Shown: in pieces, positions 49,621 through 58,987 of the stretch
Numbering within the stretch: the stretch's first letter is position 1
How the letters are laid out: every line of letters begins with the position of its first letter
Assembly (NCBI RefSeq): GCF_001512285.1
Contig: NZ_LNUV01000006.1
Location: forward strand, 1,848,361 to 1,912,360
DNA from: Arthrobacter sp. EpRS71
Lineage (GTDB): Bacteria; Actinomycetota; Actinomycetes; Actinomycetales; Micrococcaceae
Reading direction: 5' to 3'
DNA: 64,000 bases
Program-made: the position numbers and the translations under genes
Notes under the pieces: generated by a model
What the model saw: the letters and a program-made list of their open reading frames with translations, nothing else
What the model was told of the DNA's origin: nothing
Database searches by the model: none

Positions 49621-51012
49621 CTAGCACTCCACTACGTTGACGGCGAGGCCCCCACGGGAGGTCTCTTTGTACTTGGATTTCATGTCTGCGCCTGTCTCGC
49701 GCATGGTTTTGATGGCTTTGTCGAGGGAAACTTTGTGGCTGCCATCGCCGTGCAGGGCAAGACGGGCGGCGTTGATGGCTTTGACGCTGGCGATCGCATT
49801 GCGTTCGATGCAGGGAATCTGCACCAGCCCGCCCACGGGATCGCAGGTGAGGCCCAGGTTGTGTTCAATGCCAACTTCGGCGGCATTTTCCACTTGCTCG
49901 GGCGTTCCACCCAGGACTTCGCAGAGGCCGGCCGCCGCCATGGAGCAGGCGGAACCCACTTCACCCTGGCAGCCCACCTCGGCACCGGAAATGGACGCGT
50001 TGATTTTGAACAGGATTCCGACGGCGGCCGCCGCCAGCAGGAACCGCACGACGCCGTCGTCGTTGGCTCCTGGAACAAACTTGGTGTAATAGTGCAGCAC
50101 TGCCGGGACAATTCCGGCGGCGCCATTGGTGGGCGCGGTGACGATCCTGCCGCCCGCAGCGTTTTCCTCGTTCACTGCCAAGGCGAAGAGGTTGACCCAT
50201 TCCATGGCGAGGAGCGGGTCCGCTGAGGCACTACCGTTCAGGTCGGCGTCGGTTTCGGAAAGCTTTTTGAACAACGACGGCGCCCGTCGCCTGACCTTCA
50301 GGCCTCCGGGCAGGATTCCCTCGGCAGAGCAGCCGTTGTCCACGCATTCCTGCATGACAGCCCAGATGCCCAGCAACTTCTCACGCAGTTCCTCCTCGGA
50401 ACGCCACACGAGCTCGTTGGCCAGCATGATGTCCGAGATGGACTTGCCTTCGCGGAGGCAGATGGCAAGGAGTTCGTCTGCCGTGGTGAAGGGGTAGGGG
50501 AGGACGGTGTCGTCGGCCACCACTTTGTCTGCGCCGGAGACGTCACCGTCCACCACAAAGCCGCCACCGATGGAGTAGTAGCTGCGTTCCCGGAGCACGG
50601 CGCCCGTGTGGTCCAACGCGCGGAACGTCATGCCGTTGGGGTGTGCAGGCAGCGACTTGCGACGGTGCAGGACCACGTCCTCGTCCCAGTTGAAGTCCAC
50701 CCGGTGGTTGCCGCCCAAGCGCAGTTCGGCGTCGAGGGCTGCAGCTGCAACCTGGTCGTCTGCGGTATGTGTGTTAACAGTTTCGGGGGAGTGGCCTTGC
50801 AGCCCCAGCACCACGGCTTTGTCTGAGCCGTGGCCCCGGCCGGTGGCGCCCAGCGAGCCGAAGAGCTCAGCCTGGACGCGCACCGTGGCCGGAAGCTGGC
50901 CGGACGATTCAAGACCGTCCGTGAACTGCTTTGCCGCGCGCATGGGGCCAACCGTGTGTGAAGACGACGGCCCGATGCCAACAGAAAACAGATCAAGCAC
51001 ACTCAGTGCCAT
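49621..51012 (-). CDS. sdaA: L-serine ammonia-lyase (iron-sulfur type)
   Basis: A 463-residue single-chain enzyme that deaminates serine to pyruvate. The beta domain opens 'VLDLFSVGIGPSSSHTVGPM'. The alpha domain has 'GAEVGCQGEVGSACSMAAAG' and 'LGLTCDPVGGLVQIPCIERN', whose cysteines hold the [4Fe-4S] cluster. The ATG overlaps the soxG stop by one base. In this operon it channels serine made by GlyA into pyruvate. Confidence 0.96.
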   Translation of the reverse strand: MALSVLDLFSVGIGPSSSHTVGPMRAAKQFTDGLESSGQLPATVRVQAELFGSLGATGRGHGSDKAVVLGLQGHSPETVNTHTADDQVAAAALDAELRLGGNHRVDFNWDEDVVLHRRKSLPAHPNGMTFRALDHTGAVLRERSYYSIGGGFVVDGDVSGADKVVADDTVLPYPFTTADELLAICLREGKSISDIMLANELVWRSEEELREKLLGIWAVMQECVDNGCSAEGILPGGLKVRRRAPSLFKKLSETDADLNGSASADPLLAMEWVNLFALAVNEENAAGGRIVTAPTNGAAGIVPAVLHYYTKFVPGANDDGVVRFLLAAAAVGILFKINASISGAEVGCQGEVGSACSMAAAGLCEVLGGTPEQVENAAEVGIEHNLGLTCDPVGGLVQIPCIERNAIASVKAINAARLALHGDGSHKVSLDKAIKTMRETGADMKSKYKETSRGGLAVNVVEC

Positions 51013-51650
51013 CAGGGGACCTCAGGTGAGGCGTACTCCCGCATGGCGTCCAGGATCCAACGTCCCAGGAAATCGGCAAACGAGGCCCGGGGAAAGATCC
51101 GGTAGGACTCCGCCGAGGTCTTCCAGAGCATCACCGGGATGTGGGCGAGCTCAGTGGAGACAGCCGTGCCGGCCTTGAAAACGCGCGGGTGCAGGTCCAA
51201 AGCGCAGGTCTTCTCCAGCACTGCGCGGGCATGGCTGCCGGAAAGCTCGAACGTGGTGCGGTTGGCGGAAAGGTCCACCACCTGGCCCGCGTCGTTGCCC
51301 AGCGCCGTGGTCAGATCGCTGACCAAGGAGCCACCCAGGGAGTCGTGGGCTTCTTCCGGTGCCACCACCATGAATTCGGTGGGACCAAGCCACAGGGTGT
51401 GAACGGATCCGGTCCCCGTCACTTCACCGCAAGCGGCTGGCAAGCCGCCGGTTACGGACGCTACGCGGGCACCGGCGTCGGACGCTCGGTCCACCCGGAC
51501 GCCCACCATGGCCTGGTACGGAATCTCGGTGATAGTCACCGTGCCCGGCACGGATCCGGAGGTGAAAGCGTCAGCCAGGTGCTCGGCCGGGCTACGGCGT
51601 GCCCCACGAACACTGTTCACGGTTTCTGCTGGTGTTGCTGTTTCAGCCAT
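51012..51650 (-). CDS. soxG: Sarcosine oxidase gamma subunit
   Basis: A 212-residue small subunit of heterotetrameric sarcosine oxidase. 'VHTLWLGPTEFMVVAPEE' and 'VVDLSANRTTFELSGSHARAVLEKTCALDLHP' (two adjoining blocks) are typical, and the fold resembles part of the T-protein. ATG 51650 is chosen because AAGGGACC stands upstream; it overlaps soxA by eight bases. A frame extension to 51695 lies wholly in soxA and is unlikely. Confidence 0.93.
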   Translation of the reverse strand: MAETATPAETVNSVRGARRSPAEHLADAFTSGSVPGTVTITEIPYQAMVGVRVDRASDAGARVASVTGGLPAACGEVTGTGSVHTLWLGPTEFMVVAPEEAHDSLGGSLVSDLTTALGNDAGQVVDLSANRTTFELSGSHARAVLEKTCALDLHPRVFKAGTAVSTELAHIPVMLWKTSAESYRIFPRASFADFLGRWILDAMREYASPEVP

Positions 51651-54588
51651 CTTTGCGGGTCCCTTCAGCATCGAAAAGTACGGTTTCGCCAACAACCACG
51701 TCCACCAATTGGTCTCCCAGCGAGGCCACCAGGGTCTCGCCGATGCGGTTGCGGCCGTTTTGAATAAGAGCCAGGGCGAAGGAACGGCCCAGCGCGGCGC
51801 TGTGGTAGCTGGAGGTCACGAAGCCCTCCATGGGGACGGGTCCGTTGGCCGGGTTGACCGGGATGCCCTTTTCCACCAGCTGTGTGCCTTCGGGCAAACG
51901 GAGCGAGTGGTCCACGGGGAGGACGCTTACCAGGTGCTTGCGGTCCTCGCGGCTTGCATCCTGGCGGAGGTAGGAACGCTTGCCGATGAAGTCCTTGGCC
52001 TTGGAGACAATCCAGTCCATGCCGGCGTCCTGCGGGGTGACCGTGCCGTCGGTATCCTGCCCCACGATGGGGTAGCCCTTTTCGGCGCGGAGCACGTGCA
52101 TGGTTTCCGTGCCGTACGGGGTGATGTTGAACTCGGCACCCGCGGCAGCAACTGCTTCCCAGGTGTTGAGTCCGTACCAGGACGGGATGTTGATTTCGTA
52201 GGCGAGTTCGCCGGAGAAGGAGATGCGGCAAACGCGGGCCTGAACTCCGGACGCCAGCGTGGTTTCGCGGAAGGTCATGAACGGGAAGTTCTCTGCCTCC
52301 AGGCCACCGTTTTCGGCGAGCTGGGGTGCAACCTTGGCGATCACTGCACGGGACTTCGGGCCAACTACGGCGATGGTGCTCCACTGCTCCGTCACTGATG
52401 TGCAGACCACGTCGAGTTCCGGCCACTCTGTCTGGTGCCACTCTTCCAGCCAGTCCAGCACCTTGGCTGCGCCGCCGGTGGTGGTGGTCATGAAGTAGCG
52501 GTCATCATCCAAGCGGAGGGTCACGCCGTCGTCGAAGATCATGCCGTCCAAGGTGCACATCACACCGTAGCGGGCGGATCCCGGGGCGAGCTTCTTGAAC
52601 GCGTTGGTGTACACGCGGTTCAGGAATTCGCCTGCGTCCTTGCCGCGGATCTCGATCTTGCCCAGCGTGGTGGCGTCCATGAAGCCCACGGAATCGCGGA
52701 CGGCGGCGCATTCACGCAGGACTGCCGTGTCCATGTCTTCACTGCCCTGCGGGTAGTACCAGGGGCGCTTCCACTGTCCAACGTCTTCGAACAGTGCGCC
52801 TTGGGCCACGTGCCACGGGTGGATGGAAGTGACCCGGGCGGGGTCGAACAGTTCGCCGCGCTGGCGACCGGCCAAGGCTGCGAAGGCGACGGGGGTGAAC
52901 GGTGCACGGTACGCCGTGGTTCCGATCTCGCCGACGCCCGGGATGCTCTCTGCGCCGCCGAACTTCAGCGCTGCGGCAATGACGCCGATTGCGTTGACGC
53001 CGGACGTCTTGCCCTGATCGTTGGCTGTGCTGATGGAGGTGTACCGCTTGACGTGCTCCACGGACCGCATGCCTGCCCCGGTGGAGCGGAGGACGTCGGC
53101 CACGGACTGGTCGCGCTGGAAGTCCACAAAGTGGTGGTGCCACTCGCCCGGCTCACCGCTCTGGCCGGGGACCAGCCAGAGCTGGCGGCTCGGCGCGCTG
53201 GCCACGGGTTCCTGCAACTCCACCGGGGTGGTGGCGGACTCGAAGCCGGCAGCAATGGATGCGGCCGCTCCCGCGGAGATGCCCTCTGCCAGGCAGTCCT
53301 GGAGTTCGTAGCTGCCACGGCCTGCGCCAACAACCTGCTGGTCGCGGACCGGCTTGGTGGGGATGAAGGCAGCGAGCTCGTCATCCCAACGCAGCTTGCC
53401 CTGGCGCTGGCTGTGGAGGTGAACCACCGGGCTCCAGCCACCGGAAACTGCAAGGAGATCGGCAGCCAGCTGTTCGACGCCCGAGGTGAGTTCGCCGTCG
53501 TCGTTAATGCTGCGGACGGTGACACCGCTCAGACGGCCATTCTCATCTGCGGAGGTATCCGCCACGGCGCTGCCGACGAGCACCCGGATACCGGACTCGA
53601 CGGCGGCAGCGGCCTTCGCGCTGATCTGCGGACGGGCATCGACGACGGCGGCAACCGCCACGCCTGCTGCCTTCAGATCCGCGGCAAGAGCGTACGCGGA
53701 ATCGTTGGTGGTGCTGATGACCACGCGGGATCCTGCTGCCACGGCATAACGGTTCAGGTAGGTGCGGGCTGCCGAGGCGAGCATGATGCCCGGGCGGTCG
53801 TTGTTCTCGAAGACCAGCGGACGCTCGTGGGCGCCCGGAGCCAGGACAACCTGCTTGGCACGGATGTGCCAAATACGCTGGCGGGAGACACCCGATGCCG
53901 CAGGCACGCTCAAGTGGTCGGTGCGGTTCTGGGCTGCGATGAAGTAGTTGGAGTCGTAGGAGCCGAAAGCGGTGGTGCGGTTCAGCACCGTGCATTCTGC
54001 AGCGGAAACCAGCTCGGCCTCCACGTCAGCAACCCATTCCAGGGCCGGCTTGCCTTCGATTTCTTCTGCCAGATCCGAAGCCGTGGAACCGGACAGCAGC
54101 GAGCCGCCGAGCTCGGGCTGGTCATCGATGAGGATGACGCGGGCACCCGTGCGGACAGCTTCGCGGGCCGGTGCAAGGCCTGCGATACCGCCGCCGACCA
54201 CCAGGACGTCCGTGTGGACATACTTCTTGTCGTACTCGGCCTTATCCTCGTTGGGGTCGAGCTTGCCCAGGCCGGACAGGAGTTCAATGTTCATGCCATC
54301 CACCAGCGAAACTGCCGTGGCGGGAAGCATGGACTCGGCGACGTGACCGCGGAAGCGGGGGGCGATCTTCACCAGGGCGTTGGACTCTTCCACGCCGGCG
54401 GCCATGATGCCGCGGGGTCGGTCCTCGTAGAGGGAGTTGCCGGCGTTGATGTGGCCATTGGCCAGCAGTGCCGAGGCGATGGTGTCGCCCGGGTGGCCGG
54501 TGAATTCCTGGCCGTCCACGGTGAAGCGCCAAGAGATGCTGCGATCGATGCGTCCGCCGGTGGCGAGGCGTGCGTTCTTGCTGGTCAC
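51643..54588 (-). CDS. soxA: Sarcosine oxidase alpha subunit
   Basis: A 981-residue large subunit. An N-terminal ferredoxin-like segment ('FTVDGQEFTGHPGDTIASALLANG') leads to a dinucleotide-binding domain ('DVLVVGGGIAGLAPAREAVR') for NAD, and the C-terminal 400 residues are a T-protein-like THF-binding domain ('GDAGEFLNRVYTNAFKKL', 'FSGELAYEINIP'). It would pass the formaldehyde unit to THF as 5,10-methylene-THF. GTG 54588 follows AGGAG and lies two bases after the soxD stop. The upstream open frame to 54840 is not coding. Confidence 0.96.
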   Translation of the reverse strand: MTSKNARLATGGRIDRSISWRFTVDGQEFTGHPGDTIASALLANGHINAGNSLYEDRPRGIMAAGVEESNALVKIAPRFRGHVAESMLPATAVSLVDGMNIELLSGLGKLDPNEDKAEYDKKYVHTDVLVVGGGIAGLAPAREAVRTGARVILIDDQPELGGSLLSGSTASDLAEEIEGKPALEWVADVEAELVSAAECTVLNRTTAFGSYDSNYFIAAQNRTDHLSVPAASGVSRQRIWHIRAKQVVLAPGAHERPLVFENNDRPGIMLASAARTYLNRYAVAAGSRVVISTTNDSAYALAADLKAAGVAVAAVVDARPQISAKAAAAVESGIRVLVGSAVADTSADENGRLSGVTVRSINDDGELTSGVEQLAADLLAVSGGWSPVVHLHSQRQGKLRWDDELAAFIPTKPVRDQQVVGAGRGSYELQDCLAEGISAGAAASIAAGFESATTPVELQEPVASAPSRQLWLVPGQSGEPGEWHHHFVDFQRDQSVADVLRSTGAGMRSVEHVKRYTSISTANDQGKTSGVNAIGVIAAALKFGGAESIPGVGEIGTTAYRAPFTPVAFAALAGRQRGELFDPARVTSIHPWHVAQGALFEDVGQWKRPWYYPQGSEDMDTAVLRECAAVRDSVGFMDATTLGKIEIRGKDAGEFLNRVYTNAFKKLAPGSARYGVMCTLDGMIFDDGVTLRLDDDRYFMTTTTGGAAKVLDWLEEWHQTEWPELDVVCTSVTEQWSTIAVVGPKSRAVIAKVAPQLAENGGLEAENFPFMTFRETTLASGVQARVCRISFSGELAYEINIPSWYGLNTWEAVAAAGAEFNITPYGTETMHVLRAEKGYPIVGQDTDGTVTPQDAGMDWIVSKAKDFIGKRSYLRQDASREDRKHLVSVLPVDHSLRLPEGTQLVEKGIPVNPANGPVPMEGFVTSSYHSAALGRSFALALIQNGRNRIGETLVASLGDQLVDVVVGETVLFDAEGTRKDG

Positions 54589-54590
54589 TT

Positions 54591-55007
54591 CTAGACTCCT
54601 TCCGAGGAGATGGGGGTGGTGGCCGTAGGTGAAGCGGCGCCGGGGGCGAGGCCTGGTTCGCCGGCTTGACCGAACTCGCCGGCCTGGGTGAACTCGCCTG
54701 GCTGAGTCGGTTCGCTGCTTTGGCCGGTGGATTTGATGTCCGGCCGGGGCTGACCCATCCCGTAGATGGAGTGGATCTCGTAGCTCACGGTGTCGCGGAG
54801 CATGTTGAACCACTGGCGGCATCCGGTGCTGTGGACCCACCGTTCGGCGAAGGTTCCCTTGGTGTTCTCGCGGTAGAACAGGTATTCAGCCCATTCGCGG
54901 TCCGTGAGGTCGTTGGGGCTCTCCGGGTAGGCGACGTGTGCCTGGCCGCCGTAGTGGAATTCGGTTTCGTCGCGTGGCCCGCAGTTGGGGCATGAAATGA
55001 GGAGCAT
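54591..55007 (-). CDS. soxD: Sarcosine oxidase delta subunit with low-complexity tail
   Basis: A 138-residue zinc subunit. The zinc ligands are exactly placed as in characterised enzymes: Cys6 and Cys9 (SCPNCG), His59 and Cys63 (WVHSTGCRQW). The family is usually about 100 residues; here residues 100-138 add a Gly/Glu/Pro/Thr-rich tail with a repeated GEF(T/G)QAGE unit. ATG 55007 has AGGACAGGA upstream. It lies 17 bases after soxB. Confidence 0.94.
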   Translation of the reverse strand: MLLISCPNCGPRDETEFHYGGQAHVAYPESPNDLTDREWAEYLFYRENTKGTFAERWVHSTGCRQWFNMLRDTVSYEIHSIYGMGQPRPDIKSTGQSSEPTQPGEFTQAGEFGQAGEPGLAPGAASPTATTPISSEGV

Positions 55008-55024
55008 GTCTTGTCCTGTCCTGG

Positions 55025-56245
55025 CTAGTGGGCTACGGCTGCGGCGCCGTGTTCGTCGATCAAGGCGCCGGTCTCGAAGCGTTCCAGTGCGAACGGCTTG
55101 TTCAGCTGGTGCGGAGCGCCCGTGGCGATGGTGTGCGCGAACGTCAGGCCTGCCGCCGGAGTGCCCTTGAAGCCGCCCGTTCCCCAACCACAGTTGACGA
55201 ACATGTTCTCCACCGGGGAGAGTCCAACAATCGGGGAGGCATCCAAAGTGGTGTCCACAATGCCGCCCCAGGTCCGGAGCACGTGGGCCCTGGCGAAAAT
55301 CGGGAAGAGTTCCACTGCTGCTGCCATCTGCTCCTCGATCACGTGGAACGAGCCGCGCTGGCCGTAGCCGTTGTAGGAGTCGACGCCGGCACCCATCACC
55401 AGTTCGCCCTTGTGGGCCTGGGAGACGTACACGTGGACGTGGTTGGACATGACCACCGTGGGGTGGACGGGTTCGTGCAGTTCAGACACCAGTGCCTGGA
55501 GCGGGTGGCTCTGGATCGGCAGGCGGAAGCCGGCCATTTCTGCCAGGACCGAGCTGTGGCCGGCGGCGCAAAGACCAACTTTTTCGGTGTTGATGGTGCC
55601 GCGGGTGGTCTGGACTCCGGTCACCCGGTTGCCGTCCTTGATGAAGCCGGTAACTTCGCAGTTCTGGATGATGTCCACGCCCAGTTCATCGCACTTGCGG
55701 GCGAAGGCCCACGCCACGTGGTCGTGCTTGGCGATGCCTGCCCGCGGCTGGTACGTGGCGCCCATGACGGGGTAGCGGATGTTGTCGCTGATGTTCAGGA
55801 TGGGGCAGAGTTCCTTGACCTGCTGCGGGTCAAGCCATTCAGCATCCACGCCGTTGAGCCTGTTGGCACCCACACGGCGAACGCTTTCGCGGACATCGCC
55901 CAAGGTGTGGGCGAGGTTCATGACGCCGCGCTGGCTGAAGAGGAAGTCGTACTCAAGTTCCTCGGGAAGGATCTCCCAGAGCTTCAGCGCGTGCTCGTAG
56001 ATGGCTGCGCTCTCGTCCCACAGGTAGTTGGAACGGATGATGGTGGTGTTGCGGGCCATGTTTCCACCGGCCAGCCAGCCCTTTTCCAGGATGGCGATAT
56101 TCGTCATGCCATGGTTCTTCGCCAGGAAGTACGCGGTGGCCAGGCCGTGCCCGCCGCCGCCCACAATCACGGCGTCGTAGCTTTTCTTCGGGTCCGGGTT
56201 GCGCCAGAGGAAGTCCGGGTGTTCGGGGAGGTGGTCTGCACTCAC
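55025..56245 (-). CDS. soxB: Sarcosine oxidase beta subunit
   Basis: A 406-residue catalytic subunit that oxidises sarcosine with FAD. 'AVIVGGGGHGLATAYFLAK' (FAD turn at 29-34) is followed by 'KHDHVAWAF' at residues 173-181, the region where FMN is covalently bound in characterised enzymes. 'NCGWGTGGFKGTPAAG' is the C-terminal FAD block. GTG 56245 overlaps the glyA stop by four bases. Formaldehyde/methylene-THF, glycine and hydrogen peroxide are the products. Confidence 0.97.
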   Translation of the reverse strand: MSADHLPEHPDFLWRNPDPKKSYDAVIVGGGGHGLATAYFLAKNHGMTNIAILEKGWLAGGNMARNTTIIRSNYLWDESAAIYEHALKLWEILPEELEYDFLFSQRGVMNLAHTLGDVRESVRRVGANRLNGVDAEWLDPQQVKELCPILNISDNIRYPVMGATYQPRAGIAKHDHVAWAFARKCDELGVDIIQNCEVTGFIKDGNRVTGVQTTRGTINTEKVGLCAAGHSSVLAEMAGFRLPIQSHPLQALVSELHEPVHPTVVMSNHVHVYVSQAHKGELVMGAGVDSYNGYGQRGSFHVIEEQMAAAVELFPIFARAHVLRTWGGIVDTTLDASPIVGLSPVENMFVNCGWGTGGFKGTPAAGLTFAHTIATGAPHQLNKPFALERFETGALIDEHGAAAVAH

Positions 56246-57621
56246 TTGGCTGCTCCAATCAGTTCTGCTGCGGTTGCGGTTGCGGCGCCATTGCCGTTCT
56301 TGGAAAGGTGCGGGTACAGCGGGAACTTCTCTGCCAGTGCGGTGACGCGGCGGCGGAGTTCGACGGCGGTGGCGTCGTCCAAGGTCACGTCGCCTTCGGT
56401 GCCGTCTGCGGTGGTGCCGCTCTTCGCTGCGGCGATCAACGCCGTCGCAATGATGTCCGAGACTTCAGTGAAGTCCTCAGCCTTGAAACCGCGTGCGGCG
56501 AGGGCGGGGGTGCCAATGCGCAGGCCCGAGGAGACCATCGGCGGGCGGGGGTCGAAGGGGACGGCGTTGCGGTTGACGGTGATGCCGATGCGGTGCAGGG
56601 TGTCTTCAGCCTGCTGACCGTTAAGGACTGAGTGGCGGAGGTCGGCGAGCACCAGGTGGACATCAGTTCCTCCGCTGACAACGGAGATGCCGGCTGCAGC
56701 AACGTCGTCCTGGAGGAGGCGCTGGGCGAGGATCTTGGAGCCTTCAAGGACGCGGACCTGGCGTTCCTGGAACTCGGGCTCGGCAGCCATCTTGAAGGCC
56801 ACGGCCTTTGCGGCGATGACGTGTTCCAGCGGACCACCCTGCTGACCGGGGAACACCGCGGAGTTCACCTTCTTGGCGATGTCTGGGTCGTTGGTGAGGA
56901 TCACGCCACCTCGGGGACCGCCGAGGGTTTTGTGGGTGGTGCTGGTGACAATGTGCGCGTGCGGGACCGGGCTCGGGTGGAGCCCTGCAGCCACCAGACC
57001 CGCGAAGTGGGCCATATCCACCATGAGGTAGGCGCCCACCAGGTCCGCGATGCGGCGGAATTCAGCGAAGTCCAGCTGGCGGGAGTATGCGGACCAGCCG
57101 GCGACGATCAGCTGTGGCTTGTTTTCCAGTGCCAGGCGCTCAACTTCGGCCATGTCCACGGTGTGGGTGTCCTCGCGAACTCCGTAGGGAACAACCTTGT
57201 ACAGCTTGCCGGAGAAGTTGATCCGCATGCCGTGGGTCAGGTGCCCGCCGTGTGCGAGGTTCAGACCCATGATGGTGTCGCCCGGAGTGATCAGTGCGTG
57301 CATGGCCGAGGCGTTGGCCTGGGCGCCGGAGTGGGGCTGCACGTTGGCGAACTCTGAGCCGAACAGGGCCTTCAGGCGGTCAATGGCGAGCTGTTCGATC
57401 ACATCAACGTGTTCGCAGCCGCCGTAGTAGCGCTTGCCCGGGTAGCCCTCGGCGTACTTATTGGTCAGAACCGATCCCTGAGCCTCCATGACGGCCGTGG
57501 GTGCGAAGTTCTCAGAGGCGATCATTTCCAGCGTGGACTGCTGGCGGATGAGTTCTTGAGCGATCGCCTGATCGACCTCCGGGTCCGCCTGTGCGAGCGG
57601 GCGGATCAGCGGTTCAACCAT
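56242..57621 (-). CDS. glyA: Serine hydroxymethyltransferase
   Basis: A 459-residue PLP enzyme that joins glycine and 5,10-methylene-THF into serine. 'LEMIASENFAPTAVMEAQGS', 'PHSGAQANASAMHAL' and the PLP-lysine segment 'TSTTHKTLGGPRGG' are all present. ATG 57621 has GAAGGAG upstream. It is the first gene of the sox operon. The C-terminus carries an Ala/Thr-rich tail. Confidence 0.96.
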   Translation of the reverse strand: MVEPLIRPLAQADPEVDQAIAQELIRQQSTLEMIASENFAPTAVMEAQGSVLTNKYAEGYPGKRYYGGCEHVDVIEQLAIDRLKALFGSEFANVQPHSGAQANASAMHALITPGDTIMGLNLAHGGHLTHGMRINFSGKLYKVVPYGVREDTHTVDMAEVERLALENKPQLIVAGWSAYSRQLDFAEFRRIADLVGAYLMVDMAHFAGLVAAGLHPSPVPHAHIVTSTTHKTLGGPRGGVILTNDPDIAKKVNSAVFPGQQGGPLEHVIAAKAVAFKMAAEPEFQERQVRVLEGSKILAQRLLQDDVAAAGISVVSGGTDVHLVLADLRHSVLNGQQAEDTLHRIGITVNRNAVPFDPRPPMVSSGLRIGTPALAARGFKAEDFTEVSDIIATALIAAAKSGTTADGTEGDVTLDDATAVELRRRVTALAEKFPLYPHLSKNGNGAATATAAELIGAAK

Positions 57622-57679
57622 GGTGTTCTCCTTCAAAAGCTTGTCTAGTGGCCGACTGTTAGGCAACTGATATATTAGA

Positions 57680-57693
57680 ACTATTGCCATAGT
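57680..57693. promoter_or_regulatory. Inverted repeat in the glyA/GntR gap
   Basis: ACTAT-TGCC-ATAGT (57680-57693) lies in the 150-base gap between glyA and the divergent GntR gene, in an AT-rich stretch that must also hold both promoters. It is a candidate site for the GntR protein; the match to known FadR-type boxes is poor. Confidence 0.3.
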
Positions 57694-57771
57694 ATGTTGG
57701 AGATCACATAGTCGTCAACAGGTCCGGGAAACTCATCCATGGGACCGTGGTTGTGACAACGGGAGAGAGCA

Positions 57772-58443
57772 ATGAGCGCCGCACTGGAAGCACTGGAATC
57801 AGCTCCGCAGGGTACGTCCCTCGCGGAGAACGCCTACCTGCTGCTGCGCGACAGGCTCATCATGCTGGACGTCAAACCCGGCGACCCCATCAACGACGGG
57901 CAAATTGCCCTGGAGCTCGGCATTGGGCGCACTCCCGTCCGCGAAGCCATCAAACGCCTCGAAAGCGACCACCTCGTGGTGTCCTACCCCCGGCGCGGCA
58001 CGTTCGCCACCGGCGTGGACATCACCCAGCTCGCCGAAGTCTCCGAAATCCGCGAACTGCTTGAACCGCTCGCTTCCAGGAAAGCTGCCCGCATGGCCAG
58101 CCCCGCCATGCGTACCGAGCTCCGCGCCGTCGCCGCCGCGATCCGGGATCTTGAAGGGCAGGACAACTCCTCCCAGGAACTCATGCGCTACGACATCCAA
58201 GTGCACAGGCTCATCTACAAGGCCTCCGCCAACGCGCATCTTGAAGACGTCCTCATCCGCTACGACAACCTCGCCACCCGCATCTGGTGCCACATGCTCG
58301 AGAAGATGCCCTCCGTGTCCGGGCACATCTCCGAACACGCAGACCTCCTCACCGCCATTGCCGACGGCGACGAAGACCGCGCCGCCGAGCTTGCCCTGCA
58401 CCACGTGGTCAGCTTCGAAGAGACCATCCGCAAGGTCCTCTAG
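57772..58443 (+). CDS. GntR-family (FadR/FCD-type) regulator of the sarcosine operon
   Basis: A 223-residue regulator. The N-terminal winged helix includes 'LAENAYLLLRDRLIMLDVKPG', 'ALELGIGRTPVREAIKRLES' and the wing 'VVSYPRRGTFATGVD'. The C-terminal FCD domain has 'EIRELLEPLASRKAARMAS', 'DIQVHRLIYKASANAHLEDV' and 'EHADLLTAIADGDEDRAAEL', whose Asp/His residues usually bind a metal. It is divergent from glyA-sox, so it probably represses that operon in response to sarcosine, glycine or serine (inference). GGGAGAGAG precedes the ATG. Confidence 0.92.
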   Translation: MSAALEALESAPQGTSLAENAYLLLRDRLIMLDVKPGDPINDGQIALELGIGRTPVREAIKRLESDHLVVSYPRRGTFATGVDITQLAEVSEIRELLEPLASRKAARMASPAMRTELRAVAAAIRDLEGQDNSSQELMRYDIQVHRLIYKASANAHLEDVLIRYDNLATRIWCHMLEKMPSVSGHISEHADLLTAIADGDEDRAAELALHHVVSFEETIRKVL

Positions 58444-58987
58444 GCTTCCTGTCCTGCCGCACTCCCGCCTTCCGGCGGCGGGCTCATCCTCTGCGCGCTC
58501 GGTCGTTCCTCCCTTAGACGCGCGCTGCCGGGACAACCCCACCCCCTCCCGATCCTCTCTCACGTCCCTCGTGTTTGAGCGGGTCGCTCTCTCACGTCCC
58601 TCGGGTTTGGGCCCGCCCCTCTCTCACGTCCCAGTGCGTGGGCCCGCCCCTCTTCTCCTTTGGGGTGCTTATTCCATCGCCCGGGTGCGCACTAGGGCTC
58701 AGGCCTCGATGCTGCCGGTGCCTAACTACGGCGAACTTTCTTCAAGGAAGTGAGAGAGCGATTGGTTGAAGGGCTAGGGATGTGAGAGAGCATCGAATGG
58801 GCGAATAATGCGTTCTGCGCAACGTCGATGCGCTCATTACAACAAAACTCCTTCGCACACGATGTGCCGCTCTATCGCAAGTGACTTACTTAATCTCTCA
58901 AAACAACCCTTGACCGTGGCGTCGCTCACACATACGCTGGTGCAACAGCGTTGCGTTGAATGCAACCCCAATGATTTTGGTGGACAC
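58444..58987. other. 544-base gap with CTCTCTCAC repeats before the MHS transporter
   Basis: The left part (58555-58790) holds five copies of a CTCTCTCAC-type repeat, described separately. The right part (58800-58987) is AT-richer and must hold the promoter of the transporter-creatinase unit. I see GTTGC-N7-GCAAC at 58952-58968, a possible operator. No open frame or RNA gene is convincing. Confidence 0.6.
58555..58790. repeat. CTCTCTCAC repeat cluster
   Basis: CTCTCTCACGTCCCTCGTG (58555-58573), CTCTCTCACGTCCCTCGGG (58587-58605) and CTCTCTCACGTCCC (58619-58632) are direct copies. GTGAGAGAG (58750-58758) and GGGATGTGAGAGAG (58777-58790) are inverted copies. The same word occurs at 1364-1382 and 1396-1404. 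Confidence 0.7.

Noticed and set aside
52435..54594. 719-codon open frame on the plus strand across soxA
   Set aside because: It mirrors soxA, which has clear domains, a ribosome site and operon position. Long antisense frames are expected in high-GC coding DNA.
57622..57771. Possible glycine riboswitch upstream of glyA
   Set aside because: The gap is only 150 bases and AT-rich, and none of the conserved glycine-aptamer blocks are visible.
58801..58987. N-terminal extension of the MHS transporter from 58808
   Set aside because: The added 60 residues are unlike the family and contain several cysteines; the normal family start fits ATG 58988.
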